Part shown: in pieces, positions 48,555 to 59,001 of the stretch
Numbering within the stretch: position 1 is the first letter of the stretch
Layout: each line of letters starts with the position of its first letter
Notes under the pieces: generated by a model
Told to the model about the DNA's origin: nothing
What the model saw: only the letters and a program-made list of their open reading frames with translations
The model's database searches: none
DNA from: Dictyophora rubrovolvata
Taxonomy: Eukaryota > Basidiomycota > Agaricomycetes > Phallales > Phallaceae
Direction of reading: 5' to 3'
Length of the DNA stretch: 64,000 nucleotides
NCBI GenBank assembly: GCA_029959195.1
Contig: CP114117.1
Location: forward strand, 62,001-126,000
Translations under genes and position numbers: made by a program

Positions 48555-51500
48555 CTCCCCCTCGACGAGAGCATGCCGGCGAGTTTGCATAAGTCGGCGT
48601 GCCTCGGCGCATTCATCGGCTTGGTGAATAAGTCGGCGGTGTTTTCATTTGTTGAAATATAATTGGTTCGAATTTCGCCTGAATTAACTTTCTCTCGGCA
48701 GAAATGATGTCGGATGTCGATGTGTTTGGTGCGCGAGTGAAGTGTCTCGTCATTAGCAAATGAAATCGCGGCTTGATTATCTACATTGATTTCCGTTGGT
48801 TCCGCGATAGATAAACCTAATTCGGAAATTAGTGACCTAAGCCAAATGGCTTCGCGGGTTGCATGGCCAATAGCCATGTATTCAGCCTCCATGCTTGATA
48901 AAGCGACGGTTGGCTGTTTCTTTGATGACCAGCTGATTGGTCCGCCTAATCTAAAAATATAGCCGGTAACAGAGCGCCGGTCCGCTAAATTTGCGCCCCA
49001 ATCAGCGTCGCAAAAACCTTCTAGTGTGAGCTGATTGGTCGATCCAAGAGTAATTCCGGCGTTTAATGTGCCTTTAAGGTACCGGAAAACGCATTTAACG
49101 GCTGTCCAATGAGCTTTGGAGGGCCGTGATGAAAATTGGCTGAGGTGCTGTACCGCGTAGGTAATGTCGGGCCGTGTGCCTAGTGACGCGTACATAAGCG
49201 ATCCTATAGCCATTTGATATTGATGTGGCTCGATTTCTGGGTCGAGTGCAAGGTCCATCGGTTGGAGTTTGGAGTGAGTGTCCACCGGAGTAGGAGATGG
49301 GTTTGCGTCTTGTAGACCCATCCTCTCGATAATTTTGTTAATAAATTGTTTTTGAGAAAGAAAAATACTTTTTCTCCCCCTGTCCCGGTGTATCTCCAGT
49401 CCAACTATCTGCTTTAATTCACCTAAGTCTGTGATTTCGAAATGCGACGAAATTTCCTTTTTCGTCTGTGATATCAAATGAATGGCTGACGCGGCGATTG
49501 CCATATCATCAATATGGACGGCGATGATGGTGATGCCGAGATCATTTGATCGGGTAAAAATAGAGTGGTCCGCGTTGGTCCTTGCAAAGCCAATATTAGT
49601 GAAGGCTTTGTCAAGTTCCGTTCGCCAAGCACGTCCGGACTGTTTAAGTCCATATAAGGATTTCTTGAGTAATAAAACGTTTTTTGATCCGTCACCGAAA
49701 CCAGGTGGTTGATTCATATAGATTTCTTTATCGAGGTAGCCGTTTAGGTAAGCGCCTTTGACGTCAATGCCGTGGAGCTCTAGATCGTAATGTGCGGCTA
49801 TAGATAGCACGACACGGAGTGATTCTAATCTTAGCGCGGGCGCTTGTGTGAGCTCATAATCGACGCCGGGAACTTGGGAAAATCCCTTGGCCACTAGTCT
49901 AGCTTTGTACTTAGCTATAGCTCCCTCTATATTCTTTTTAATTTTGTAGACCCATTTAGAGTCTATGGCCTTCCTATCATCAGGTAAGGTCGCTTTCACA
50001 TAGGTTCCTTTGGCTTCCAGAGTGGTAAGCTCCTCTATCATCGCTTTTTGCCATTCTGGCCAATCATCGCGCGTTTTGGCTTCGGCTAAATTGATTGGTT
50101 CTGAATCGGCGCTAAGAAGCGCAATTAGATCGTCATCGTCCAATAGGGGAATTGATGGCGTTTCTTCTTCGGCTAAGTGCGCGTCCCGCCAGTTTGGTAC
50201 GGATCGCGATGCCGGATTATTTAATTGGCGATAGTTGATTGGCTGTTTCTCGCGTAACCGAGGGATTTGTGATGGAGTCGAGGGTGTGACTATATTTGGA
50301 GTAGCCGGAGCGACGGGCGCTTGGGTGGATTGTGTCATACTCTCCCCCTCAGCCAGTGCCGGAACGTCGGTTGCTGCTTCTATTGTAGCTGATTCCTGTA
50401 GACTAATAGGAATACTCCGGTCTTCCTCAACTTTGTTATCTAAAAATATAACGTTACGTGAGGTATTAATTTGGCGAGAAGCGGAATTAAAATAGCGATG
50501 CGCGCATGATTGGTCAGAGAAGCCAGTGAAAACGAAAGGTCTGGACTTTGGATCCAGCTTGTCACGATTGGTGGATTGGTCCAGCACATAAATTTCTGAA
50601 CCGAATTCTTGGAGCCGTTCTAAATTTGGCTTTTTCCCCGTGATGGCTTCTTCTGGCGTTTTGCCGTCGAGGGCTCTTGTGGGTGATCTGTTCTTGAGAT
50701 AATTAGCATAGAGTACCGCTTCACCCCACAATTGTTTAGATAATTTTTTCTCAAAAATCATCGCCTTGGCATTCTCGACTATCGTCCTGTTTAAACGTTC
50801 GGCTATCCCGTTTTGGGCAGATGAATGTGGAGCCGTCGTTTCGAGTTTGATTCCGCGCTCCTTTAGGTAATTAATGAATTCGCGATCCTCTGTGAATTCT
50901 TTTGCATTGTCAACACGGAATGCTTTGATCTTCTTCCCATATTGGGTATTGATAAGCGCTTCAAAGTGCTTGAATCGGGATCGGACCTCCGTCCGGTCTT
51001 TAATTAAATAGAGAAGCGACCAACGAGTAAAAACATCTGTGAATGAGACGAAATAGCGGTATCCGCCAAGTGCAGTCGTTCTTGCCGGTCCCCAAACGTT
51101 GGCGCAGACCAAGTCGCCAATAGCATTGGCCTTAATATGGGAGTCCTTAGGATAGGGCTCTACATGTTGTTTGGCTTGGATGCAAGCTTCGCATTGTGAC
51201 ATTTCCTTATCAGGATTGTCAACCTCCATGCCTGTAGACATTCTGATTAGAGTTTTAAGTGACTTAAAATTGATATGTCCCATTATCCTATGCCAGTCAT
51301 CCCATGTGCGACGTTTTGTTGTTCCAAATAAGGCAATATCAGTTTTTGGGGTCGGCAATACAGGGGTAACATTCATGTTATATAAGCGTCCGGCCTGTGA
51401 TCCGGCCGCGAATGTTGATTGGCCGCATTTAAAATAGACGTTGTTTTTGATAAAAACGACTTGATGGCTCGGGTTAACCGAGGTGAATCTTGATATGGAG

Positions 51501-52507
51501 ATTAATTGGTAAGGAAGGCTCGGCACATGTAATACGTCCCTGAGTGTGACTGTTGTTGGTTTATTATTGTGATGAAAGGTAAGCACAATGCTTCCTTTGC
51601 CGAGGCATGGCGTACTGCCGATGCCGTTAACGACCGCGCCGGGGGTTCCTGAATAAGAATGGAATAAATTGCGGTCCCTGACCATGTGGGAAGCCGCTCC
51701 AGAGTCTGCGAGCCAGTCTGTCGGTTTCAATGCCGGCAGGGCGATTGAATCTGCTCCCGTTACCATGAACGTGAAATTATCTTCGGCTATATTAGCGGAG
51801 TTCTCCTTTTGGGATTTAAGGGCTCGGCATTCCGGCTTGATATGTCCTTTCTTGCCGCAATGGTGACAAGTGACATGAGGGTTATATTTGGATTTACCCT
51901 TTTTACCAGATTTGGCTGGTAATGCCGTGTCGGCAGTAGTTGACGCTTTGCGATTCTTTATTTCGATGATGCGATTAATAATCGATTCGGAATCTGCCAA
52001 CTCGGAGTCCTTAATAGTATTAATAAAAGAATCCCATGATTCGCCTAATGCAGTAAGAATTAATAACGAAAATTCGTCATCGGCTAGCGGTTTGCCGAGG
52101 ACCGCCAATTGGTCCTTAAATTTGAGCATGGTATTAATAAATTCGGAGATGTCGGTCCCTTCGTCCCAACGCGCTAATAATAGCTTCCGCCGGATCGCAA
52201 CCACGGCAGATACTCCTTTGGGCTCAAATCTTCTAATCAAAAGTGCCCATGCAGCAGCAGAAGTTGATGCCGCGCGAATGTGAGTGATGATTGGATCGGA
52301 AACGCGTAGCCGTATGGCCGTGAGCGCTTTTCGATCATTCGTGTCCCATGCCATTGCAGTTGCATCGTCTGGCCTGACTAACCTTCTCATGGCATAATCA
52401 AATAGGCCGAGGTCGGTTAGAATATCTTGCATCTTGATCTTCCATACCGGGAAGTTGCTTTCGCCTTTAAGCGGCTCGATTCTATAAGCATGGTCATTAG
52501 TTGACAT
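48530..52507 (-). CDS. Copia Gag-Pol polyprotein (fossil element)
   Basis: A single 1325-codon frame carries the copia order. It runs from the Gag region to the zinc knuckle CHHCGKKGHIKPEC (about residue 213), protease DWLADSGAASHMV and the integrase zinc-binding H..H/C..C (WHRIMGHINF, CEACIQAK). Then come the integrase core (FTDVFTRWS, FRVDNAKEF), reverse transcriptase (WVYKIKKN, VKGAYLNGYL, AVHIDDMAIAA) and RNase H (FCDADWGANL, SSMEAEYMA). Integrase before reverse transcriptase separates it from Ty3/gypsy. It looks whole; no Gag/Pol frame boundary is seen, as is common in copia elements of plants and fungi. Confidence 0.95.
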   Translation of the reverse strand: MSTNDHAYRIEPLKGESNFPVWKIKMQDILTDLGLFDYAMRRLVRPDDATAMAWDTNDRKALTAIRLRVSDPIITHIRAASTSAAAWALLIRRFEPKGVSAVVAIRRKLLLARWDEGTDISEFINTMLKFKDQLAVLGKPLADDEFSLLILTALGESWDSFINTIKDSELADSESIINRIIEIKNRKASTTADTALPAKSGKKGKSKYNPHVTCHHCGKKGHIKPECRALKSQKENSANIAEDNFTFMVTGADSIALPALKPTDWLADSGAASHMVRDRNLFHSYSGTPGAVVNGIGSTPCLGKGSIVLTFHHNNKPTTVTLRDVLHVPSLPYQLISISRFTSVNPSHQVVFIKNNVYFKCGQSTFAAGSQAGRLYNMNVTPVLPTPKTDIALFGTTKRRTWDDWHRIMGHINFKSLKTLIRMSTGMEVDNPDKEMSQCEACIQAKQHVEPYPKDSHIKANAIGDLVCANVWGPARTTALGGYRYFVSFTDVFTRWSLLYLIKDRTEVRSRFKHFEALINTQYGKKIKAFRVDNAKEFTEDREFINYLKERGIKLETTAPHSSAQNGIAERLNRTIVENAKAMIFEKKLSKQLWGEAVLYANYLKNRSPTRALDGKTPEEAITGKKPNLERLQEFGSEIYVLDQSTNRDKLDPKSRPFVFTGFSDQSCAHRYFNSASRQINTSRNVIFLDNKVEEDRSIPISLQESATIEAATDVPALAEGESMTQSTQAPVAPATPNIVTPSTPSQIPRLREKQPINYRQLNNPASRSVPNWRDAHLAEEETPSIPLLDDDDLIALLSADSEPINLAEAKTRDDWPEWQKAMIEELTTLEAKGTYVKATLPDDRKAIDSKWVYKIKKNIEGAIAKYKARLVAKGFSQVPGVDYELTQAPALRLESLRVVLSIAAHYDLELHGIDVKGAYLNGYLDKEIYMNQPPGFGDGSKNVLLLKKSLYGLKQSGRAWRTELDKAFTNIGFARTNADHSIFTRSNDLGITIIAVHIDDMAIAASAIHLISQTKKEISSHFEITDLGELKQIVGLEIHRDRGRKSIFLSQKQFINKIIERMGLQDANPSPTPVDTHSKLQPMDLALDPEIEPHQYQMAIGSLMYASLGTRPDITYAVQHLSQFSSRPSKAHWTAVKCVFRYLKGTLNAGITLGSTNQLTLEGFCDADWGANLADRRSVTGYIFRLGGPISWSSKKQPTVALSSMEAEYMAIGHATREAIWLRSLISELGLSIAEPTEINVDNQAAISFANDETLHSRTKHIDIRHHFCREKVNSGEIRTNYISTNENTADLFTKPMNAPRHADLCKLAGMLSSRGSVGIGVAG

Positions 52508-52611
52508 AATGCCGGTAGATAGAAAATAGTAAAGGGTAGATTAAGAGTTCAAGAAGACGCGAATACGAGGTGAAGTTCTTTTAATTTTAGTAGGGCTCAG
52601 GGCCCATAACC

Positions 52612-52812
52612 TGTCGAAACTAGCGGTTATGGTTTAGATAGAACTTGTTATTTAGTGCTCGAAATATAGAGCTTTATATACAAAATTATAAATATGAAAA
52701 AGGTAAAAACTAACTACCGGGATTTATAATATTTTACTAAGACTTAACTAATGCGTCGTCGGCGACGACGCAATATTAATTTGACTGTTAGCCGGCGACT
52801 CCGATACCAACA
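52612..52812 (-). repeat. Copia element LTR (upstream, promoter copy)
   Basis: 201 bp partner of the LTR at 48354-48554, with the same GCGTCGTCGGCGACGACGC palindrome. It is bounded outside by the target duplication AGCAT. Confidence 0.95.
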
Positions 52813-53750
52813 AGCATGATGTGGGGAATTAGATGGAACAAACCGAAAAACCAGCCGTCGTTGACTTAGTCTGACTATCAACGGGAATGGGACGAACATC
52901 TTAGTCGCGACGAAGTCACGAGAAAGAAGAAACTAGATATTTAAAAGATGCTGGGAAAAGAGCTAATGCATCTACACAAAATATAGAGTTTTAATATGAT
53001 TATCGTCGGACAGCGGACTAGTTCAGTGACACAAGTCAACGGCTCTCCCAAATTATAGTATGGGCTAATTTCGTCTCAAAAGCATTAGACACGACTTAAT
53101 GAGTGTTCAACGTTCATGAGCCGGAGGCTCAAATCGTTCAGCGTTCAAGTGTTCCTTCTCTCAAGGTGACCAGGATCGCAGTGATGATGATACATGTTAT
53201 GTAACAAGTTCCACGACGATATCTATATTCACTGATGGATTAGCTGTTCTCCACCAGTGCATCGTCTAAGTCGAGGTTGCGTACAGGTAATTATTTCCAG
53301 TAACCTTGTTCTCCATATAAAAATAATTCATACTAAGTATACACTGCCCACATCTTTAGATATAACTTATTTTTAGCACTTTTTCATCAATTGCTCTGGG
53401 CTTGTGAATGAGGATGAGGATGAGAAAGCTCACACGATTGATGATATGGGTTCTGAGAACTTATTGAAACATCTCAAGTTACGTTCACAAGCATTGAGAG
53501 GGACTGACAAGCTATACCTTCCACCATCACGCCCCATATTTATATTCGTTTCGGCTGATACTAGTCCCACTTCGTTTTTACCTGAGTTGTGATGTCGTGT
53601 ATATGATCCCAACAATAGAAATTAAAGCGGCTGAGTTATATTGTCTAGTTGTTATTGATTGTTACCTGTGTTCCAACAATAAACGCCATTCTTTTTCTTT
53701 AAATAAAAACGGTTGTTTTTGCAGGTGTTCCCCTAACTTAGACTTCATTA
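52813..53750. other. Intergenic, no gene seen
   Basis: Right flank of the copia element. A 62-codon plus frame at 53404-53592 has no motif. The DUF6533 promoter lies at its right end. Confidence 0.4.
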
Positions 53751-55287
53751 ATGAATAGCCTTACCAACACCACGACTGTATCTTCGCTGGCCCAAGAACT
53801 GTCTTCAGGGGACTCACAAAGTTTCCTTGATCTTTTATCTAGATGTAAGCTTATTCGGGCTGATAATTCTGGTTATTTTTAAAAATTAATCGTATCCCAG
53901 CTTCTGCTAGTGTGCTTCTAATATGGGATATCATAATTACATATGACCAAGAAGTTGATTTAATATGGAGGTTAGCGTCGTTCTATTGATCATGAACTAA
54001 ACGTCTGACGGATGTCTAACAGAACTCGAAATTGTGTCGTGAAATACCTGTTTCTCTTTATCAGATATGGAGGTATAAGCCAAGTGATGTAATTCGGTCT
54101 TATTTGCATTGAAAACAAAGGCAATTGAATCTTTCTAGAGTAGGAATGACCCTACTTATAGGCGATTTTATGACAAAAGATATATGTCGCCTATACGTTT
54201 GGTATTATTCATTGACTACTGTGCTGTTGTTATGTGCCGTTGATGTATTACTCGCCTGCCGTGGTATGTTTCATGCTTCAATTGTCTTACTTAAGGTCCA
54301 TTCTGTTATCCTCATGGCCTAGTCTATGCATTCTGTGGAAGAGATGGAAGGGTACTCTTTGGTTTAACCATTCTTTGCATATTAAACAGCGTAACGATTC
54401 TGGTTTTCGCGGTCCTGACTGGCCTGAAGTTTCCAATTGTTCACTCTACCGCTTTTTTTGTACCTGGAGTAACTGATGAATGCGCTGCAACGAGTCTTCC
54501 TGTTGAGTTACAGTCACACTGTGACTGCGTCACAGTGTATATAGTTACATACGCGCACCGCGCCTATTTCCTCACTCGTGTTGAGTACACGTAGTGAGGT
54601 ACGTTCCTTTTATAGTTTAGCTTTTCTTTCTATCATTAATTACTGTACCTAGCAATATTCTTTAGGTACGCTAATATTCTATCACTCGTGTTGAGTACAC
54701 GTAGTGAGCAATATTCTTTACTTCCCCAGTTTCTTCACGACATTTGGTATGTGTCCCGACTTCCTTCCGAGATTCTGATCAAACACGTCTTTAGGATTTC
54801 AGAAATGATTTTTCAGAGTTCCCTTTTCTTTTTAGTAGCAGGAAGGTAAGGTACTTCCATACATTATTTAATTTCATATGCAGCATTAACGCGAAACAAA
54901 AAATACTGTAGGTTTATCAAGTCAACAGTTACACCTTGGAATAAAACGGTGGGCATATCTACCTTCTATCTCGTTTTTATTCGAGACGGTATATGGACCT
55001 ATGTCCTACTCCTTGGTATGATCATTTGTTTATCATCATATATTCTCCAACCAAAGCCATCGTGTCCTAGGAGTTTTTATTGCTTCTGCTATTGAGACAA
55101 AAATTTCTGGTTTATCGCTCATTCAGTGCGTTGTCTGAGTAAAATTTGATGCTATTGACACGAATGAACTTTCAGATGGGCCCTTACTCTCGCGGTGATC
55201 ACAGTAAGCTCCAAAAATTACTCCAAGATAATGCAATTTGACCAAAGAATAACGTCCATCAGGGCAGTCGCTTGGTCCTCAATCTGA
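53751..55287 (+). CDS. DUF6533 membrane protein, probably interrupted
   Basis: Basidiomycete-specific multi-pass membrane family of unknown function. The start MNSLTNTTTVSSLAQEL precedes exons reading ASVLLIWDIIITYDQEVDLI (the DUF6533 signature, expected around W.D....D.EI..IW), KYLFLFIRYGG, CRLYVWYYSLTTVLLLCAVD and VYAFCGRDGRVLFGLTIL, a chain of four helices joined by GT-AG introns. Around 54500-54720 the frame enters palindromic repeats and stops (TAG near 54590). Further right NILYFPSFFTTF, FYLVFIRDGIWTYVLLL and WALTLAVITVSSKNY still resemble later helices of the family, with a stop at 55285. I infer that the repeats disturb the gene, or lie in an intron whose borders I cannot settle. Confidence 0.6.
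54516..54538. repeat. Perfect 10 bp-arm palindrome
   Basis: ACACTGTGAC, a TGC loop and GTCACAGTGT. It marks the left part of the repeat cluster inside the DUF6533 gene. Confidence 0.75.
54571..54720. repeat. Cluster of duplicated short repeats
   Basis: A 27-28 base imperfect palindrome starting CTCACTCGTGTTGAG occurs at 54571-54598 and again at 54682-54708. The 14-mer AGCAATATTCTTTA occurs at 54651-54664 and 54707-54720. The arrangement suggests local duplication or a small insertion with target-site copies. Confidence 0.75.
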
Positions 55288-56344
55288 GAAGCCTGAATAG
55301 TCCGCATCACAGCGCAGGGGATTGGGTTATCACGCCTTTCCAACAAAACAAAATACCATGGGATACTATATGTGAACCCGAGGTGGTGTCTTCGCATAGT
55401 TCCGAGACCGCCATGAAGTTGCAAGTTTCAAAGTATGTCGCAGTCGGTGTGGCTGCGTAACGGGGGCTCTATGATGGAGGGTTCCAAGATGTCTGAGCGA
55501 TCGAATTATCTTCTCCTTCGAATTCCATTGGTCTTATATGTATCTGTTGGAGTATGAGTTACGCCATGTATCTTACCTTATCACCGCTTGATACTACGCA
55601 CACTCTTTGTGTCGGCGTCCGCTACGTCGACCAGGCTGGGATTCCAACAATATCATCCAAGAAAGACGGTCTCAAATCGACCTTCGTCGAAGTTGTTCCT
55701 TTTTTGTGTGTCTAATTTTGGAACTTCGTGTACTTTCCATTCAAATTTATTCATGCCGCAGGAAGTCACAACACATGCATTAAACCTTACTGTTGTCAAA
55801 CGGGGTCGAACCGTTTAGAATGAAGAGTGCGAAATTCGCGAACAGGACCACTGACAAGTAAAGAACACACCACGACATATCGGCACTTAGTGGCAAGCGC
55901 CCAATGCGTTACGCGTGATTGTCGCGCCGTCCAGTTGCCGCCCTTTGAAGCTCAAGCAACCCCCCAGTGCCCACGTTGCTGATTGCATTTTATATTATAA
56001 GTCTGACTCCTTAAACGGCTTTGAGATGTTTTGTTGCACATTTTGACATGAGATTTTCACAACTTTGTCGTTCGCATCATGAAGTATGTTCAAGGTGAGT
56101 TCTGCTTCCAAAAGCTTCTCAAAAAAGTCGCGATTGTTGATTCAGTCCAGGAGACGACGAAATCTGAGCCAGTGATGCTGTAATAAACAAACAGAGAACA
56201 AGGAATAGCGCTTATCTATTCTCTGAAGCATTGAGGAATCGTGGTACTCTACAAAAGAAAAGATACTGGCGTACTCTCCCCAATTGACCACAAAGTACCC
56301 AAAGCACCGGAGGGTGGAAATTCAGTCAATATTTCACCATGAAT
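55288..56344. other. Intergenic, no convincing gene
   Basis: Short frames only. A 17-codon spliceable ORF at 56079-56183 is too small to claim. Confidence 0.4.
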
Positions 56345-56599
56345 TTACTTCTTCTCCTTTGGGCCTCTACTTGATGGCGGAGGGGGCGCAGACTTTCCAG
56401 AAGCGGCTTTATCACCGGCGGCTTGGGCGCGAGCAGGGAAAGTGCCTTTGCCAGTGGGACGGTCACCCTTGGCCTGATAGAGAGAAAAATGGACTGAATA
56501 CCCTCATGCGCGAAAGATGAAGAGAGGTCATACTTGGCTGGACTGTATGCGGGAGGAAGCGTCTTTTGTCATTGGAGTACCGCCGGATTTCTTTGGCAT
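56345..56599 (-). CDS. SMP (seed maturation protein)-like small protein
   Basis: Two exons (56599-56534 and 56473-56345) give 64 aa. It begins MPKKSGGTPMTKDASSRIQS, continues SQAKGDRPTGKGTFPARAQA and ends PPPPSSRGPKEKK. The pattern of T..DASRIQS.QAK ... G.FPARAQAA matches the SMP-domain proteins of fungi, small hydrophilic LEA-like proteins thought to protect against desiccation or stress. No signal peptide; soluble and disordered. A likely 5' UTR intron (GTGAGC ... AACAG, roughly 56606-56662) ends seven bases before the ATG. Confidence 0.75.
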
Positions 56600-59001
56600 G
56601 ATGTCTGTTAAAATAAGAAACATTGGTAAATTCATAATTGAGTGAATGGGTATTCGTGCTCACTTTTTCTTTCACGAAGGAGATGTTTGAGCGATTGAGA
56701 GTGCGAGTGCCTGTACAGACTGAGGAAAGAATTATATTCCTCCTCGCCTGTCCTTTTATCTTCCCCTCCCTCCTATGTCGATCTAAAAGAACCACTTTCT
56801 ACTGAAAAATTTGATATCCCAGTACATCTGGGCTAAGAAGCTTTTTCATCTCCGTGATTGGTGCGCACAATATATTCCCGGAACATTCGAGCTGGTTGGC
56901 TGGCTGGGATGTATCTCGGAAATGACTGACTTCTGCGTCAAGTCATCGGGACATATTTGGTAGAAGCATGTTAAGAGGCCGGTTATTGACGACTTCGTTT
57001 ATGACTCGTATCTACTCGCCACTTTCCATGAATGGTCACTCCAGGTTCAAAACCAAGCGAGTGGATGGACGTGAATAGCAGAGTGCAATGTGTACAGTAA
57101 TTGCAAGCGCAAATCTTTTCACCAAAACGCTGACTCTAAGAGATATATATTTTTAGGTACAGTCACTTTATTCAACATGCGCACAAGGGACTTATGGTTG
57201 ATCATGGCTTATCTCGGGCCCGTAGAGGATAACGACAAGCTGGCAAGTCCCGCTCAGACCTTATCAGGAAATCAAAGATATCGATATAGCGCTTTATTTC
57301 AAGAATCAACAAGCTGAGCATGTGCTGCGATTGGCGCACTTGGAAGATGCGTTAAGATCCTAATGGCCTCAGGCTGGTACCGGTGCTGCTGGAGGTCTGT
57401 CGAAACCAGTGATATATTTATGTACTCACGATGGGTAAGGCCGCCACTGATTCGACTTCGGATGCTAATTAGAAGCATTTGAAGCTAAACGGGACTTAAC
57501 ATCAACGTTGATATAATTCGGATGACCTACCGATCTCGCGAGAAGTCACGTACTAGTAGGCGGTGATGAAGAGTCCAATCGATGGCTTTCTCTCGACAAC
57601 ATTGCGTTGGATATCGCCGTAAGATTGCAAGACCCTCCTAGGGGGTATTCAACGGTGATCGTATATTGAACTTCTTATGGTACTGGTCATTTGATGATAA
57701 ACTTGGTGCACGATGCATGATCGATTGGTAGTCATGGTATTTGCAAATTTGACTTACATCTGGATCCACGATACCAGGCACCTGGCCGTCAGTGAACCTG
57801 ATGCATGATGCATGATGTCTCAGTCCGAATCGTGATTATTTCAGAGGACATGAAGCGATCTTAATTCACACGTCAAGTCATTTTCTTCAAGTAATATAAG
57901 TGTCTTCTTTGGTTATGAACGAGTTCAAAACACCGTGCAAACGAACCCTCAAGTCCATACCGAACCAGATAAGATCAAATGAGCAGACCCCTTCACCAAC
58001 CCTGCGCAGTGGTCAAGGGTGAACCAGTTGAGGGATTTAGATAAATGAAAGCGGTACCGTGCATCTTGAGCCAATAATCGACAAGGTTACATAATTCGTT
58101 ATGAATAAGACGGTCGTCCATAGACCGCTACGCACCAAACACGAGGCCATCGTGATGTAATCAGTTCGTCGTGTTTACTAGTTTGCAGGCTGAAGTTTGT
58201 TCAAGTCGTATAAGTAGTGTATCGGCCTTCTTCACTTTGCTTCTGTAGCGGGGGTTTGATTGGCTGAAGCTCTGTCATAGAAGTAGAACAGAATCACTAT
58301 GATGACTTGCTTAAAGAGTGAAGAGATAGATGTGATTTTAATTTTGGGGGACACGTGTTCCGTAATCGCTACCATAACACATATATCGGTGGCCATCGAA
58401 CCCGGACATGTATATGTACACCTGGACCACCACATCGATCAATGCTCAAAACACTTCAATGTCTGATTCGATGAGTTGTTATTCGACGAAACTGTCCTGC
58501 AAACGGGGACACACACTTCGAGGTTGGGTATTGAATAAAAGCTTGCCGACACTTCTTTTCATCACATTAACCAGACGTTTCTGACATATCCTGAGGAAAA
58601 AAAAGAAGTAATACTTGAAAAAGATCATAATTAAATTCTAACCATAAACAATAAGGACTTTGAAGAAGAGATGTTCGATTCCTTGTTGTACGGCCCAAAA
58701 TGGGGGTGGTTCGCCAACCAGCCCCCGGCGCTTTCACGGCATTATGCGTGACTCTGTTACGCTGACCCCGCTTCCCCTTGTTCCTCCCCTTGTTGTTGGC
58801 CACGTTTTCCAAAATAAGATATCCCTGAACGGTCGTGAATAGTCTATTGTACCCACTGAACATGAACATGAGGGTTTATATAGAGATAGGTATGTGTCAG
58901 AATACCACCAATATTCTCCGCTCCTCTTTTTTTCTTTCCTTTACATCTCCCTCTCTTTCTCTCTATTCAGCTTTCCTTTTTCTATTCTCTCGCTTTTCTC
59001 G
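56600..59001. other. 2.4 kb gene-poor region, possibly with decayed repeat sequence
   Basis: No host gene recognised. Near 57930-58045 a plus-strand stretch is faintly like the end of copia RNase H regions (HTEPDKIK, ADPFTNPAQW), so an old, heavily broken copia fragment is possible but unproven. GATGCATGATGCATGATG-type short repeats occur at 57709-57718 and 57800-57818. The last 90 bases are CT-rich and form the promoter of the arrestin-like gene. Confidence 0.35.

Larger units (their letters stand above)
48354..52812 (-). mobile_element. Ty1/copia-family LTR retrotransposon, looks whole and young
   Basis: Complete fossil element of 4459 bp, transcribed from the minus strand. The two 201 bp LTRs (48354-48554 and 52612-52812) begin TG and end CA and differ at only about two positions, so insertion is recent. 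A 5 bp target duplication AGCAT flanks it (48349-48353 and 52813-52817). Beside the upstream LTR (52598-52611) a 14-base stretch matches the anticodon arm of initiator methionine tRNA with one mismatch, which suggests priming by a half tRNA as known for copia and Ty5. A purine-rich tract adjoins the downstream LTR. One long polyprotein frame fills the interior. Confidence 0.97.

Noticed and set aside
56079-56183. Tiny spliceable ORF (MKYVQ + VQETTKSEPVML, 17 aa)
   Set aside because: Too short, no CaaX end as in a mating pheromone and no signal peptide; chance splice sites are likely.
57930-58045. Possible old copia RNase H fragment
   Set aside because: Similarity is only a few residues; too weak to call a mobile element without a database search.
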